Shown: piece by piece, positions 10,384 to 21,615 of the stretch | How the letters are laid out: each line of letters opens with the position of its first letter | Position numbering within the stretch: position 1 is the first letter of the stretch | From: Rana temporaria | Lineage: Eukaryota; Chordata; Amphibia; Anura; Ranidae | Direction: 5' to 3' | Assembly: GCF_905171775.1 (NCBI RefSeq) | Contig: NC_053489.1 | Location: 397,647,483 to 397,711,482, forward strand | DNA: 64,000 bases | Program-made: the position numbers and the translations under genes | Notes under the pieces: model-generated | The model's input: the letters and a program-made list of their open reading frames with translations, nothing else | Database searches by the model: none | Told to the model about the DNA's origin: nothing

Positions 10384-11066
10384 GCCCAGATTCACAAACG
10401 AGATACGACGGCGTATCTCCTGATACGCCGTCGTATCTCTGTTTCTATCTATGCGACTGATTCATAGAATCAGTTGCGCATAGATATCCATAAGATCCGA
10501 CAGGTGTAATTGTTTTACACTGTCGGATCTTAGGATGCAGTACCGCGGCCGCCGCTGGGGGGAGTTTGCGTCGTAAACCAGCGTCGGGTATGCAAATTAG
10601 GAGTTACGGTGATCCACAACGGATTTTCGCGTTCGCTACGTCGCCGCTAGTCTAGTTTACCGTCGCAAAGTTAGTTGTTGTTTTGGGTGCCCTAACTTTA
10701 GTCAGCAAACGTATTGCTGTCTAAAGTATGGCCGTCGTTCCCGCGTCGAAATTAAAAAATGAACGTCCTTTGCGTAAGCCATCCGGGAATACGGAATTAC
10801 GCTACGCGCGTCACCGTTCGAAAAAATGACGTCACTGCGCACAAAGCACGACGGGAATTGCGAAACGGAGCATGCGCAGTAGGTCTGGCACGGGAGCACG
10901 TCTAATTTTAATGGCACACGCCCATTTGAATTGGCCCACCTTGCGCCAGACGTATTTGCGATACACCACCGCAAGTTTCCAGGTAAGTGCTTTGTGGATC
11001 AGGCACTAAAACTGGAAACTTGCGGCAGTGTATCGTAAACGGGTTACGTTACACGGCCGCAAATGT
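10384..11066. mobile_element. Harbinger-type MITE, family H2
   Basis: It starts GGCCCAGATTCACAAACGAG and is collinear with the copy at 46739-47426, sharing the block ATAAGATCCGACAGGTGTAA and the CAGTACCGCGGCCGCCGCTG block near 10539. The right terminus is degraded after about 11066, where the other copy has a clean end. No coding capacity. Confidence 0.75.
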
Positions 11067-11945
11067 AAAATTATATTTGATATGATACAATTAGTATATT
11101 GTTGATTTCGATATAATATGCTTATTTATATGTCTTTTCAATCAATGCATAGGTTTACATCTCTCACTCAAATGCAAAATAATTATTAATGTGGAGACAT
11201 TAATTATTTTGATATGTGTTTGATGGATATGTGTTACAGGTTAATTCACATTTTTATAATCACAATGTGATATCTTTCATAATGTTGATTAGCTTCTTCA
11301 ATGCACTTCTATTTATAAAACAAATTTCTCATATAATTCTTTCTTCTAACAAAGTTCTAACTTATGGATGCGATGGTCATATATTTCCCTCAGTCCTAAG
11401 ATGTCATTGATAATCTAACATTATTTCTCATTTATTTCATATCAACATATATTCTTTGAATACCATGTGTATTTATACTGCAAGTCAAACTTGTACTTTG
11501 GTTTGTGAGGATCAGACTTTGGCAGCATTCAAGGATATTTTAAAAGTGACACAGCTTGTTTAAACAATTCTTCACAATGGTTCTTCTTAGGTGATGCTTG
11601 TTTCTGTGTCATAAATGTTTAGTTAATTATCTGTGAAAACTTTCCCTATAGCAGGAGAACTTAACCAAGAGTGATAGTATACATCTTCTTGTTTATTCAC
11701 CAAGTTGAGACAACAATTCTTTGTTCTGTGAGGAAAGTTGTCATTGTTTCAACTTTCACCCAAGCTTGTAAAAGTTATAGATTGTTAAGTCAATTGTTAG
11801 TGTCCTTGATGCTTTTCAAACATGGCTTAGTTTCTGAAAAGCTCTCATTTCAATGTTTCACCTCAATTTTGAGGCTTAATGGAGTTTCCATATTTTTGTT
11901 GGTAAATATTAAATTATTTTTATTATTTTCGTCCAAAACCCATAA
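11067..11945. other. AT-rich stretch without recognised gene
   Basis: The frames at 11216-11410 and 11671-11961 are hydrophobic by AT-rich composition and match no domain I know. The stretch sits between pieces of a broken L1 and may be inserted sequence, but I find no duplicated flanks. Confidence 0.45.
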
Positions 11946-12804
11946 CAGTATAAACAAATGACTTGATCCCAGAGTTTATAAATAGAGGGGCAAGCCCACC
12001 AAAGATGAGGTAGGTTAACTATAGCGCTATTACAATGCCAGCATATATCTGATTGTGATGGGAAAATTTGGTTTAAATCAACGGGAGTACGATACCATCT
12101 AGATAGCAGTTTGAAATTGCGTTCTTGGGTGTCGCAGGCTATTGAGAATGTATGGGTATTAATAAAAATGTCATCCCAATCTTCCTCTTGTATCGATTGA
12201 TTCAATTCTAACCCCCATTTAACCGTATATGATGGTAAGCCCTGTGAATTAACTCTGTAATTGCAAGTAGATAAAACAGATACCCTTTTTTTGATCATGT
12301 AGGGCCTGAAAATGTACAAATTACATAAAGGTACCCTCCCGAATCATATGCCTAATCTGAGGCCAATATAATTTGTCCAAGGTTAGAATAGCATTGGAAT
12401 GAACACCAATAGGTAAAGATGGATTGGTTATTAAAGGAGTGAGTGGAACTGGGATAGAAGAAATAATTTAATATAATGATGCCAACATTCCAGGACCGTA
12501 TAAGTTAACCAAGGCCAGGAGGACCGTGGTCCTATATCCCTAAAACAAAGCCACAATGCCGCTTTAGGATTCAATGGAGAAGAACCAATTTCCAGTTGAA
12601 CCCATTGTTAATCGTTAGGATGATGGAACCAATCCAGAATATGACAGAATATAGCTGCTTTATAATACCACTCAATATCTGGCAAAGCTGCCCCTCCATG
12701 ATCTTTACATCGACAGAGTGTTTTCCAATTAATTCAAGGTTTAGTATTTTTCCAAACAAATTGCGATAACAAACGGTTCAGTTTTTTTTTATGTTTTAGG
12801 TAGT
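11946..12804 (-). pseudogene. L1-type ORF2, C-terminal third
   Basis: Minus-strand frames give an L1 ORF2 C-terminal pattern: a KWGLELN segment, then LLSRWYRTPVDLNQIFPSQS, then CWHC and LWWACPSIYKLWDQV, the cysteine-containing tail typical of vertebrate L1. Further upstream, near 12735-12595, another frame reads NWKTLCRCKDHGGAALPDI. Several frameshifts and stops separate these. A TTAA-flanked element interrupts it at 12805. Confidence 0.8.
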
Positions 12805-13625
12805 TTAACCACTTCAGCCCTGGAAGAATTTACCCCCTTCCTTACCAGAGCACTTTTTGCGATTCGGCACTGCGTCACTTTAACTGACAGTTGCGCAGTC
12901 GTGCGACGTTGCTCCCAAACAAAATTGACATCCTTTTTTCCCCACAAATAGAGATTTCTTTTGGTGGTATTTGATCACCTCTGCGGTTTTTATTTTTTGC
13001 GCTATAAACAAAAATAGAACGACAATTTTGAAAAAAATTCTATATTTTTTACTATAATAAATATCCCCCAAAAATCTATACATAAAAAAACTAAAAATGT
13101 CCTCAGTTTAGGCCGATACGTATTCTTCTACATATTTTTGGTAAAGAAAATCACAAAAAGCGAATATTAATTGGTTTGCGCAAAAGTTATAGTGTCTACA
13201 AAATAGGTGATAGTTTTATTGCATTTTTTTTTTTTTTTTTACTAGTAATAGTGGTGATCTGCAATTTTTATTGTGACCGTGACATTGCGATGGACATATC
13301 GGACACTTTTGACACAGTTTTGGGACCATTCACATTTATACAGCGATTAGTGCTTTAAAACTGCACTGATTACTGTATAAATCTGACTGGCAGGGAATGG
13401 GTTAACACTAGGGGGTGCTGAAGGGGTTAATATGTTCCCTAGTGTGTGATTCTAACTGTAGGGGGAGGGGACTCACAGGGGGAGGAGACCGATGTGTGTT
13501 CCTCTGTACTGGGAACACAGCATCGGTCTCCTCACCGCTGACAGGACATGGATCTGTGTGTTTACACACACAGATCCACGGTTCTGCCGTGATTGCGGGC
13601 AATGAGATATCTTGGTAGTGAGATA
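12805..13625. mobile_element. TTAA-flanked non-autonomous element
   Basis: It begins TTAACCACTTCAGCCCTGG. Its first 200 bp, with the block TTTCTTTTGGTGGTATTTGA near 12957, matches, inverted, the right ends of elements ending at 37450 and 46700. TTAA suggests piggyBac or Kolobok-type insertion. The right end near 13625 (ATATTTAATAAAT) is estimated from where L1 sequence resumes. An internal GC-rich hairpin lies around 13460-13600. No transposase. Confidence 0.6.
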
Positions 13626-13629
13626 TTTA

Positions 13630-14380
13630 ATAAATCCGATTTATTTAAAATTTACCTTATAGTTACTTAAATATCTAAATTAGTTGATTTCTTTTAAGAC
13701 AGATGGAATACTTATCCTCTGTGATGTTATATAAAGTAAAACATCATCTGCATAGAGTGAAGTTTTATAATCTGTCTCATTAATAGTGATACCATGTATA
13801 GAATTATACCATGTATAGGGTTATTGCGTATGGCTATTGCTAGATGTTCCATTGTGATCACATAGAGTAATGGAGATAACGGACAACCCTGATGAGTACC
13901 GTTATTGATCTTAAATATATTTGAAAAAGAACAGTTTATTCGAACCTGAGCAGAAGGAGTTGTTTATAACGCCATCATTTTGTTTATCAGGTTGTCCCCC
14001 AAATTAATTTGATTAAGTTAGTGAAAAAGAAATCTCCAACTTAAACGACCGAATGCCTTTTCGGCATCAATTGAAAGCAAGCAAGCTGGAATATGTTGTT
14101 TTTGTGCCAAGGAAATTAATGAGTCTTACTAGTGTTATCTCGAAGTCTCTCTAGATCTCACAAAGCCAGTTTGATCTGTGTGAATTATTTGAGGCAATAA
14201 AGGTTGAAGTCTATTAGCGATAAGTTTAGCATAAAACTTTATATCTTGATTCAACAATGAGAAAGGACGATAACTATTTGGATTTGTTTCGTCTTCCCTA
14301 GGTTTCAAAATAACCGAAACATAGGCCTTTAATGTTTCCGGCGGAAAAGGCTGAGATTTTGACATTGAATTAAACGAGTG
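13630..14380 (-). pseudogene. L1-type ORF2, reverse transcriptase core
   Basis: On the minus strand, near 14110-13800, frames with stops read LSIDAEKAFGRLSW (RT motif A) and GTHQGCPLSPLLYVI (RT motif B). Upstream, 14380-14135 reads LKPREDETNPNSYRPFSLLN, the L1 RT N-terminal block. RT would copy LINE RNA at a nicked target, but stops make this copy inactive. The protein frame continues across the MITE at 14384-14874. Confidence 0.85.
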
Positions 14381-14383
14381 TAA

Positions 14384-14874
14384 GGCCCCATACACACGAG
14401 AGGATTTATCCGCAGATACGGTCCAGCGGACCGTTTCCACGGATAAATCCTCTCAAAGATTTCCGCAGATTTCGATGCGATGGAGTGTACACACCATCGC
14501 ATTGAAATCCGCGCGGAAATCCTCTGGCGATGACGTGTCGCGCCGTCGCCGCGATTATGACGCGGCGACGGGCGCGACGCTGTCATATAAGGAATTCCAC
14601 GCATGCGTCAAATCATTACGACGCGTGCGGGGAATCCCTTTGGACGAATGGATCCGGTAAGTCTGTACAGACGAGCGGATCCATCCGTTGGAATGGATTC
14701 CAGCAGATGGATTTGTTGTGCATCACAGCAAATATCCGATCTGCTGGAATCCATCCCAGAGGAGATTTCTCCGCGGAAACAGATCCGCTGGCGTGTACAC
14801 ACCATAGGATCTATCCGCAGAAACCCATTTGCTGGGATTTATCTGCGGATGGATTCTATCGTGTGTATGGGGCC
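14384..14874. mobile_element. Harbinger-type MITE, family H1, with TAA duplication
   Basis: The termini are GGCCCCATACACACGAGAGG and, at the right, CGTGTGTATGGGGCC. TAA at 14381-14383 is repeated at 14875-14877. Removing the element and one TAA restores an uninterrupted L1 reading (SPILLHSFNSMSKS), which defines the boundaries and the duplication. The interior contains inverted GCGGATAAATCC-type words and no gene. Confidence 0.92.
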
Positions 14875-14877
14875 TAA

Positions 14878-15592
14878 GAGAATTGGGGACAAATCTGATG
14901 CAAGAATTTGATAAAACCGTCTCGAAAATCCATCCGGCCCTCGTGCTTTACCAATCTTATCAGTTTTAATAACACTTAGCAGTTCTGCAGAAGTAAAATA
15001 AACCTCTAGGGAAGAGCTAGTAGCCAAGTCTAGACTTGGCAAGGCAGTTTCTTCTATATAAGAAATCATTTTTTTTTCCATCTCTATGAAAGAGTAATCA
15101 ATTTTAGAAATAATTTGTGAGATATTATATAGTGAAGAATAATAATTACAAAGAGTCTCTGCAATGGCTGAGTTGGTATAGACCAATCCTTTACCAGGGA
15201 CATTTAACTTCAAAACAGGGTTTAGGGTGAAGAGATTGCGCAAGAAAGGAGCCGCTCTTGTTATTATATTCATAAGACATCCTCATGGTTTTATCTCAAG
15301 CTCTTAAAGACTGCTGATCGAGTAAACGCAAAAGTTGACTTCCAGTATTGGCAAGTTCAGTTCTAACTCTATCTCTGTTACTATTTTTGTGGATTATTTC
15401 CAAGTCATATATTTTCTTTAATAAGTCTAAATATTTCTGAGTTCTGATTTTTTTTAATCTTGATCCATGCGATATAAATATTCCCCTCAACACACACTTT
15501 AAGGACTCCCATTTAATTGGTGGTGCAGTATTATCTAATTTATGGTCTTCAATAAAATGAATCGTAGCTTTTTTAATATCAGTTACACATAG
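14878..15592 (-). pseudogene. L1-type ORF2, region upstream of RT core
   Basis: The frame at 15273-14878 includes KARGPDGFSRRFYQILASDL, the L1 segment GPDGF just before the RT palm, preceded by an FTSAELLSVIK stretch. The frame at 15493-15296 continues the linker between endonuclease and RT. The apurinic endonuclease domain is not seen; the copy is cut by a repeat at 15592. Confidence 0.8.
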
Positions 15593-15975
15593 GGGGGCAG
15601 ATCCACAAAGAGAGTATGCCGGCGTATCTACTGATACGCCAGTGTACTTTCAAATTTCCCGCGTCGTATCTTTGGTTTGAAAAACTAGCCGACGGTCGCA
15701 TCCATCGCGTCACGATTTTCCGAAAGTAGCCGAACGTCAGTGCGCAGGCGCCGTATAGAGCCGCACCAACGTTCGGCTACTCGTGACGCGATGGATGCGA
15801 CCGTCGGAAGCCTGTCGGAAGACTGTCAATCAAATAGGAACGCCCAGTCCCGAAGACCATACCCAGAAGCGGCGGAGAAGATCGCTCTCTAAAACGATAA
15901 GTACAGCTTTGATTTTAAAAAAACTAGCCGATTCCCCTAGACAAAATGAGCATCAATCTAAGGTTAAAATTATTT
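15592..15975. mobile_element. H2 MITE end joined to another repeat
   Basis: It starts GGGGGGCAGATCCACAAAGA with the H2 inner words (GCCGGCGTATCTACTGATAC). The matching right terminus is absent; instead the right side ends in an inverse of TTAAAGCGGGAGTTCACCC near 15979-15997, which looks like a different MITE end. A hairpin sits inside (15688-15808). Confidence 0.5.
15688..15808. repeat. Hairpin, about 39-bp arms
   Basis: CCGACGGTCGCATCCATCGC near 15689 is inverted at 15789-15808, and the arms extend through TCACGA and TAGCCGAACGT with a small gap. The spacer is GC-rich. Confidence 0.75.
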
Positions 15976-16009
15976 TTTAGGGTGAACTCCCGCTTTAAGG
16001 GAGAACAAC

Positions 16010-16400
16010 CAAAAAGAAAAAAAAACAAAAGAGAGAAAAGAGAAAGAGAAAAAAAAAGAGAAAAAACTATTTTTAAAATATGACACATCGCAGTCCCTGT
16101 ACATGCAATGTGTCTTAAATGTCTTCGAAAAATCTAACAGGCAATATAGCCAGTTACCAAAGATTGGGAAGCCTAATGGAGGGCGTAGGCAAGCTAGGCA
16201 GGGATAGAGTATCATCTAGACATATCGATTGGTATTAAAAGGGGGATAAGGGAAATCAGAAAGGAAGGAAAAAAAAGGGAGGGGGAGGGAAAATAGGGAA
16301 GAGAGGGTAAGGGAGGGAAAAGAGGAAAAGGGAGGGAAAGATGGGGAAGGGAGGGATAGGGGAGTGGTAGGGGGGAGAGAAAAAAAAACACACACATCAC
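16010..16400. repeat. Purine-rich low-complexity tract
   Basis: A-rich, then GGGA/GGAA-rich sequence from about 16010 to 16390, ending in ACACAC. The antisense Phe/Ser/Pro-rich frames at 15970-16215 and 16212-16400 are its translation and are not genes. Confidence 0.75.
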
Positions 16401-16401
16401 A

Positions 16402-16481
16402 TTAGGCCACTTCAGAATATACTACCATACATATCGAAATATGATCTAATCTAATGAAATTCCTGTAATCATATTAACTAA
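16402..16481. repeat. Duplicated unit A, first part
   Basis: This matches 18730-18800: both carry CTAATGAAATTCCTG followed by AATCATATTAACTAA. Unit A is broken by MITEs at 16482, 17235 and about 17997; its other pieces are 17172-17234 and about 17966-17996. Unit B (18730-18925) is uninterrupted. Confidence 0.75.
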
Positions 16482-17171
16482 GGGGCAGATTCACAGAGAT
16501 CTGCACTGGCGCAGCGTATTGGAGATACGCTACGCCGCTGTAACTTACTTTTTGTTGGTTCGAATCCAGAAATAATTCGCGCCGTAAGTTACGGCGGCGT
16601 AGTGTATCTCTGGCGGCGGAATTCAAATCGGCAATTGGGGGGGCGTGTTTAATTTAAATGAAGCGCGTCCCCGCGCCGAATGAACTGCGCATGCTCTGTT
16701 TCTAAATTTCCCGCCGTGCATTGCGCTAAATGACGTCGCAACGACGTCATTTTTGTAAACATAGACGTGAAAAAAATTAAAAGAATTCAAATTTCGATGC
16801 GGGAACGACGGCCATACTTAACATGGCAAGTCTAACTATACGCCGCAAAAAAAGCAGCTTTAACTATACGCCGGAAAAAGCAGACTAGAGACGACGTAAG
16901 AGAATGCGACGGCCGCGCGTATGTTCGTGGATCGTCGGAAATAGCTAATTTGCATACCCGACGCGGAAAACTACGTGAGCGCCACCCAGCGGACGCCAAA
17001 GTATTGCATTTTAGATCCGAAGGCGTACAAGGACGTACACCTGTCGGATCTAACACAGATGCTGTCGTATCTTGGTTTGAGGATTCAAACCAAAGATACG
17101 ACACGGGTAATTTGAAAGTACGCCGGCGTATCAGTAGATACACCGGCGTACCTGCTCTGTGGATCTACCCC
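16482..17171. mobile_element. Harbinger-type MITE, family H2, with TAA duplication
   Basis: It begins GGGGCAGATTCACAGAGATC and ends CTGTGGATCTACCCC. TAA at 16479-16481 is repeated at 17172-17174. The empty unit B at 18730-18925 shows the same sequence without the insertion. Non-coding. Confidence 0.88.
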
Positions 17172-17234
17172 TAAGGTTTTAGTGTCATTAGAAATTTTCT
17201 ACAGATAATGATGATTCGTCTTAAAAAATATAAT

Positions 17235-17965
17235 GGGCCAGATCCTCGTAGCGCGGCGCATTGTTGCGGCCGGCGTAGCGTATCTCTGATACACTACGCC
17301 GCCGTAACTTACAGCGTATTTTCCTTATCCTCAAAGAAGTTGCGCCGTAAGTTACGGCGGCGTAGTGTAATTTTGGCGGCGTAAGGGCGCGCAATTCAAA
17401 TCGATGTGATGGGGGCGTGTTTTATGTAAATACGTTGTGACCCGAAGTAAAGGACGTTTTTTTTAACGGCGCATGCGCCGTCCGTAACGGTATCCCAGTG
17501 CGCATACTCAAAATTAAACCGGAACAAGTCAATGCTTACGACGGTGACGTCATTCTACGCAAATCCCTATTCGCAAACGACTTACGCAAACAACGTAAAA
17601 AATTCAAAATTCAATGCGGGAACGACGGCCATACTTAACATAGGATACGCCTCATATAGCAGGGGTAACTATACGCCGGAAAAAGCCGAACGCAAACAAG
17701 GTAAAAAAATGCACCGGCCGGACGTACGTTCGTGGATCGCCGTAACTAGCTAATTTGCATACTCGACGCGGAATTCGACGGAAACGCCACCTATCGGCCA
17801 GCGGAAAAATGCACCTAAGATCCGACGGCGTACTAAGACGTACGCCTGTCGGATCAAGCCCAGATGCAGTCGTATCTTGTTTTGTAGATACAAAACAAAG
17901 ATATGACGCGGGAACTTTAAAATTACGCGGCGTATCAATGGATACGCCGGCATAATTCTTCTGTG
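17235..17965. mobile_element. Harbinger-type MITE, family H2, right end truncated
   Basis: It begins GGGCCAGATCCTCGTAGC and carries the usual inner palindromes, ending at TTCTGTGG without the last dozen bases of a normal terminus. Unit A sequence (CATACTCTATCTAC) follows directly. Confidence 0.7.
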
Positions 17966-17996
17966 GCATACTCTATCTACAGCAAGCCCAAAAAAA

Positions 17997-18668
17997 TTCT
18001 GGGCCAAGCGTAAAGTATCGCATTTACGTTACACCGAAGTAAGTTTTACGGGCAAGTGCTTGATTCGTAGCGTAAATCCGTCCGGCGCAAGCCCGCCTAA
18101 TTCAAATAGGGCGTGTATCATTTAAATTTGGCGCGTTCCCACGCCGAACATACTCCGCATGCTCCGTTTTGAAATTTCCTGCCGTGCTTTGCGCGAAATG
18201 ATGTCGCACCGACGTAATTTTTTGAATGGCGACGTGCGTTACGTCCTTTCCTATTCACGGACGACTTACGCAAAAAAAAAGGATTGAAATTCGACGCGAG
18301 AACGACGGCCATACTTTAACATGGCAAGTCTAAATTTAAGCCAAGAAATAGCAGCTGTAACTTTACGCCGGGAAAAGCCGACTAGCGACGACGTAAGAGA
18401 ATGCGACGACCGCGCGTACCTTCGTGGATCGCCGTAAACAGCTAATTAGCATACCCGACGCGGAAAACGATGCAAACTCCACCCAGCGGGCGCCAAAGTA
18501 TTACACCTACGATCCGAAGGCGTACGAAGCCGTACGCCTGTCGGATCGAAGTCAGAAGCCGGCGTATCTTGGTTGGAGAATTCAAACTAAAGATACGACG
18601 CGGCAAATTTGAAAATACGCCGGAGTATCAGCAGATACTCCGGCGTATTTCATCTGTGAATCTGGCCC
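17997..18668. mobile_element. Harbinger-type MITE, family H2
   Basis: It begins GGGCCAAGCG and ends TCTGTGAATCTGGCCC. The interior matches the other H2 copies (ACGACGGCCATACTT, GCCAAGAAATAGCAGC). It is separated from the previous MITE by only about 30 bp of unit A. Confidence 0.75.
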
Positions 18669-18729
18669 TATATTGCTACTACAGCATACCATGGTGCACA
18701 CAAAAACAAAAAGAGAACAAAAAACAATA

Positions 18730-18925
18730 AGGCACTTCACAATATACCAGTATGGTTATCAAAATATAATCTGGTCTAATGAAATTCCTGCAATCATATT
18801 AACTAAGATTCTTAGTGCCATTTGGATTTTCTACAGATAATAATTCATCTGCGGAAAAATATATAGGTAAGCATATAAGTAGAAGCATACTCTATCTATA
18901 ACAAGCCGGAAAAAAAAAAGAAGAA
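18730..18925. repeat. Duplicated unit B, uninterrupted
   Basis: This aligns with the joined pieces of unit A: CTAATGAAATTCCTGCAATC, then TTTTCTACAGATAAT, then GCATACTCTATCTA. It is the empty-site reference for the three MITE insertions in unit A. Confidence 0.75.
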
Positions 18926-19454
18926 AAAACCCATTATAATTATATTCTTTCTCTAGTATCTAGCCAAATCATCTCCTAATCTATAACATCATTTTCTGCT
19001 TAATCTTACTATCTTGGATACATTAATACCAAATCCATCAAGATTAAAATAGAGTTCAGATTAATTCAAATCAAGTAGAAGAAACGTGCTCCCAGTTTTT
19101 TCTTGGAGCAGGATTTGGTAGTAAAGATTTAAATGGCCAATCAGGTAGGTCCATCCCAGAAAGCTTGACTGTTGACCGAATTTTAGGTCCGAATTTGATC
19201 CTACTTCAGCCCATTGAATATCATTGAAGTCGGATCAAAGTAGGATCCTTGTCCTAATCGTCTGACTTGTGACATCCGACATGGTGGTTACAGCAGCAGT
19301 AAAAGGAATACTATCTCAAAGTCAGAGCAAAATCTTATCTTGTTCATTCAAGTTGGATGGGAGTAGAATCGAAGTAGGACCGATGTAGGACAGATATAGC
19401 AGGGCAAAGTAGGATAACAGTCACGTGGTACTAGTGTGAACCCAGCCTGAAGAC
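18926..19454. other. Unclassified, then MITE-like fragment
   Basis: 18926-19164 shows nothing recognisable. 19165-19450 carries GAAGTCGGATCAAAGTAGGA words shared with 6720-6984 and ends TAGTGTGAACCCAGCC, the inverse of a GGTTCACACT terminus as near 31362. Confidence 0.4.
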
Positions 19455-19457
19455 TTA

Positions 19458-20197
19458 GGGGCAGATCCACAAAAGAATTACGCCAGCGTATCTATTGATA
19501 CGCCGCGTAATTTTAAAGCTCCCGCGTCGTATCTTTGTTTTGTATCTACAAAACAAGATACAACGGCATCTGGGATCGATCCGACAGGCATACGTCTTAG
19601 TACGCCGTCGGATCTTAGGTGCATTTTTTCCGCCGGCTGCTAGGTGGCGTTTCCGTCGAATTACGCATCGAGTATGCAAATTAGCTAGTTACGGCGATCC
19701 ACGAACGTACGTCCGGCCTGCACATTTTTTTACGTCGTTTACGTTCGCCTTTTTCCGTCGTATAGTTAAAGCTGCTATTATGAGGCGTACTCAATGTTAA
19801 GTATGGCTGTCGTTCCTGCGTCTAATTTTGAATTTTTTACGTAGTTTGCGTAAGTCGTTCGCGAATAGTAATTTGCGTAGAATGGCGTCACCGTCGTAAG
19901 CATTGGCTGGTTCCGGTTTAATTTCGAGCATGCGCACTGGAATACCCCCACGGACGGCGCATGCGCCGTTCAAAAAAAAACTTTGTTCACGTCGGGGTCA
20001 CAACGTATTTACATAAAACATGCACCCATTACATCCATTTGAATTCCGCGCCCTTACACCGCCAAAGATACACTACGCCGCCGTAACTTATGGTGCAAAT
20101 TCTTTGAGGATTCGAAAAAAAAAGTTACGGCGGCGTAGTGTATCTTAGATACGCTGCACCTGGCGGAAAGATGCGCGGAGGTACGTGAATCTGCCCC
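19458..20197. mobile_element. Harbinger-type MITE, family H2, with TTA duplication
   Basis: It begins GGGGCAGATCCACAAAAG and ends TACGTGAATCTGCCCC. TTA at 19455-19457 is repeated at 20198-20200, the TWA duplication of PIF/Harbinger elements. The interior shares the family palindromes and carries no gene. Confidence 0.88.
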
Positions 20198-20223
20198 TTA
20201 TTGTGATACTTATTACAAACAAC

Positions 20224-20238
20224 AGTTAGTTTGAAATA
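20224..20238. repeat. Target-site duplication, left copy of PLE composite
   Basis: AGTTAGTTTGAAATA occurs here and at 28657-28671. The two copies bracket the entire two-element structure. The last four bases could also belong to the element (AAATAGAAAC), so the left boundary is ambiguous by about 4 nt. Confidence 0.88.
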
Positions 20239-20812
20239 GAAACAATTCACTTTAAAACCGCTGTCTTTACAAAACAATTGGAATATATCTCAAATTCTGG
20301 TACAAAAATCCGTGCAGCACGGATTAAAGCCAATCACATGAGCATATGCAGACAACATCCCGTGGTGTTCATATAGTTGAACAAATACCACTACCACGGA
20401 AGCAAAAATTAAAAATTCAACAATTACACTGAAATCCCACAATATATGTATATAAAGGGAGGTAATCCAACATATTAAAAATTCAACATTATACATATAT
20501 TGCACATAGGTATAAATCATGCTGCCGGCCAATTATCCCAATCACCACTGAAGGATAAATAGCACCAGGAGCATGAAGTTGAAGTTCTGATAACTACCTT
20601 ACAGTTTGTATGACAAATTAAATATAACAAATCAATATAATGATACTATATACAAGAGCGCTGCACCACTAACCAACAAGTGGACACACACTCATATTAA
20701 GGTAGGACCTCATTGGATATAAGAGATGTATGTTAATATATGAATATTACAAATATAAAAATATTAAAAATATTATTATTGAAGATTAAAATTAAAGGTT
20801 AAAAATCAAAGG

Positions 20813-21604
20813 TTAAAAATCAGATATAAAACAATTAAGATCAAAGTCAATGTTTAAACCATTCGGAGAGAGCGATCTCATCTCATGAATCCATCTGGAT
20901 TCAGCTTTACTAATCTCTCTCACCCTATGGCTTCCTCTCCAGTGGGGGCTGTATTTTTGTATGCCCCAAAATTTCAAACCCTTTGGGTTCCCTTGATGAC
21001 ATAACTCAAAATGCCGGGAGACATTATGTTTTGGGAATGCCTTTAGAATATTCTGTACATGCTCTCTTAATCTTTTCCATAAAGGTCGTTTAGTACGGCC
21101 TATGTATTGTAGAGAGCACTCTAGGACATACACAACGCCCTCAGTTCTGCAGGTAATAAGGTCATCAATGTTATACTCCTTCTTGGTGACATTTGAAGTG
21201 AACTTAGTACATTTCTGACCATTAAAATTGGTGTTCTTACATGCAAAACACCTCTTACATGGAAAGAATCCCTTTCCCTGAAGGAAGGTAAGTGCATTAT
21301 TCTTTATTGGAGGATCAGGAACATTTTTAGCTACTAGGTCCCTCAGGGTGGGAGCTCTCCGATATACTACCCTGGGGTTCATAGGTAAAATACCCTGTAG
21401 CTGCTGGTCAGCTCTTAGAATTGGCCAGTACTTTTTAAAAATTGCTTCCAACTGTTTGTGTTGGACAGTGTAGTTCAGGATGATCGGGGGATTATTATCC
21501 ATTTGATCAGATTTCACTTTGTCCTGAATGAGAGAAGGTCTCGGTGTTTCATATACTTTACGGATTTGCTCCTGGATAAAGTCCTCATTGTACCCTTTAT
21601 TCAC
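20813..21604 (-). pseudogene. PLE copy 1 GIY-YIG endonuclease region
   Basis: The 263-residue frame holds the PLE C-terminal parts. A linker with a cysteine cluster (CKRCFACKN, residues 116-124) precedes the GIY-YIG nuclease (GVVYVLEC at 156-163, YIG at 167-169, then KRLREH). The nuclease nicks the target so that the RT can prime. Relative to copy 2 this copy has lost two residues (PC) just before SLQYIG, which shortens the loop between the two halves of the motif. Upstream, the sequence continues in another frame through KFIGTKFV, so it is out of frame with the RT by a shift near 21640. Confidence 0.9.
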
Positions 21605-21615
21605 AAACTTTGTTC

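Noticed and set aside
11067..11945. Small hydrophobic genes in AT-rich DNA
   Set aside because: Compositional frames without recognisable domains or plausible exon structure.
16010..16400. Antisense hydrophobic and Pro-rich frames as membrane proteins
   Set aside because: They are low-complexity purine tracts read on the opposite strand.
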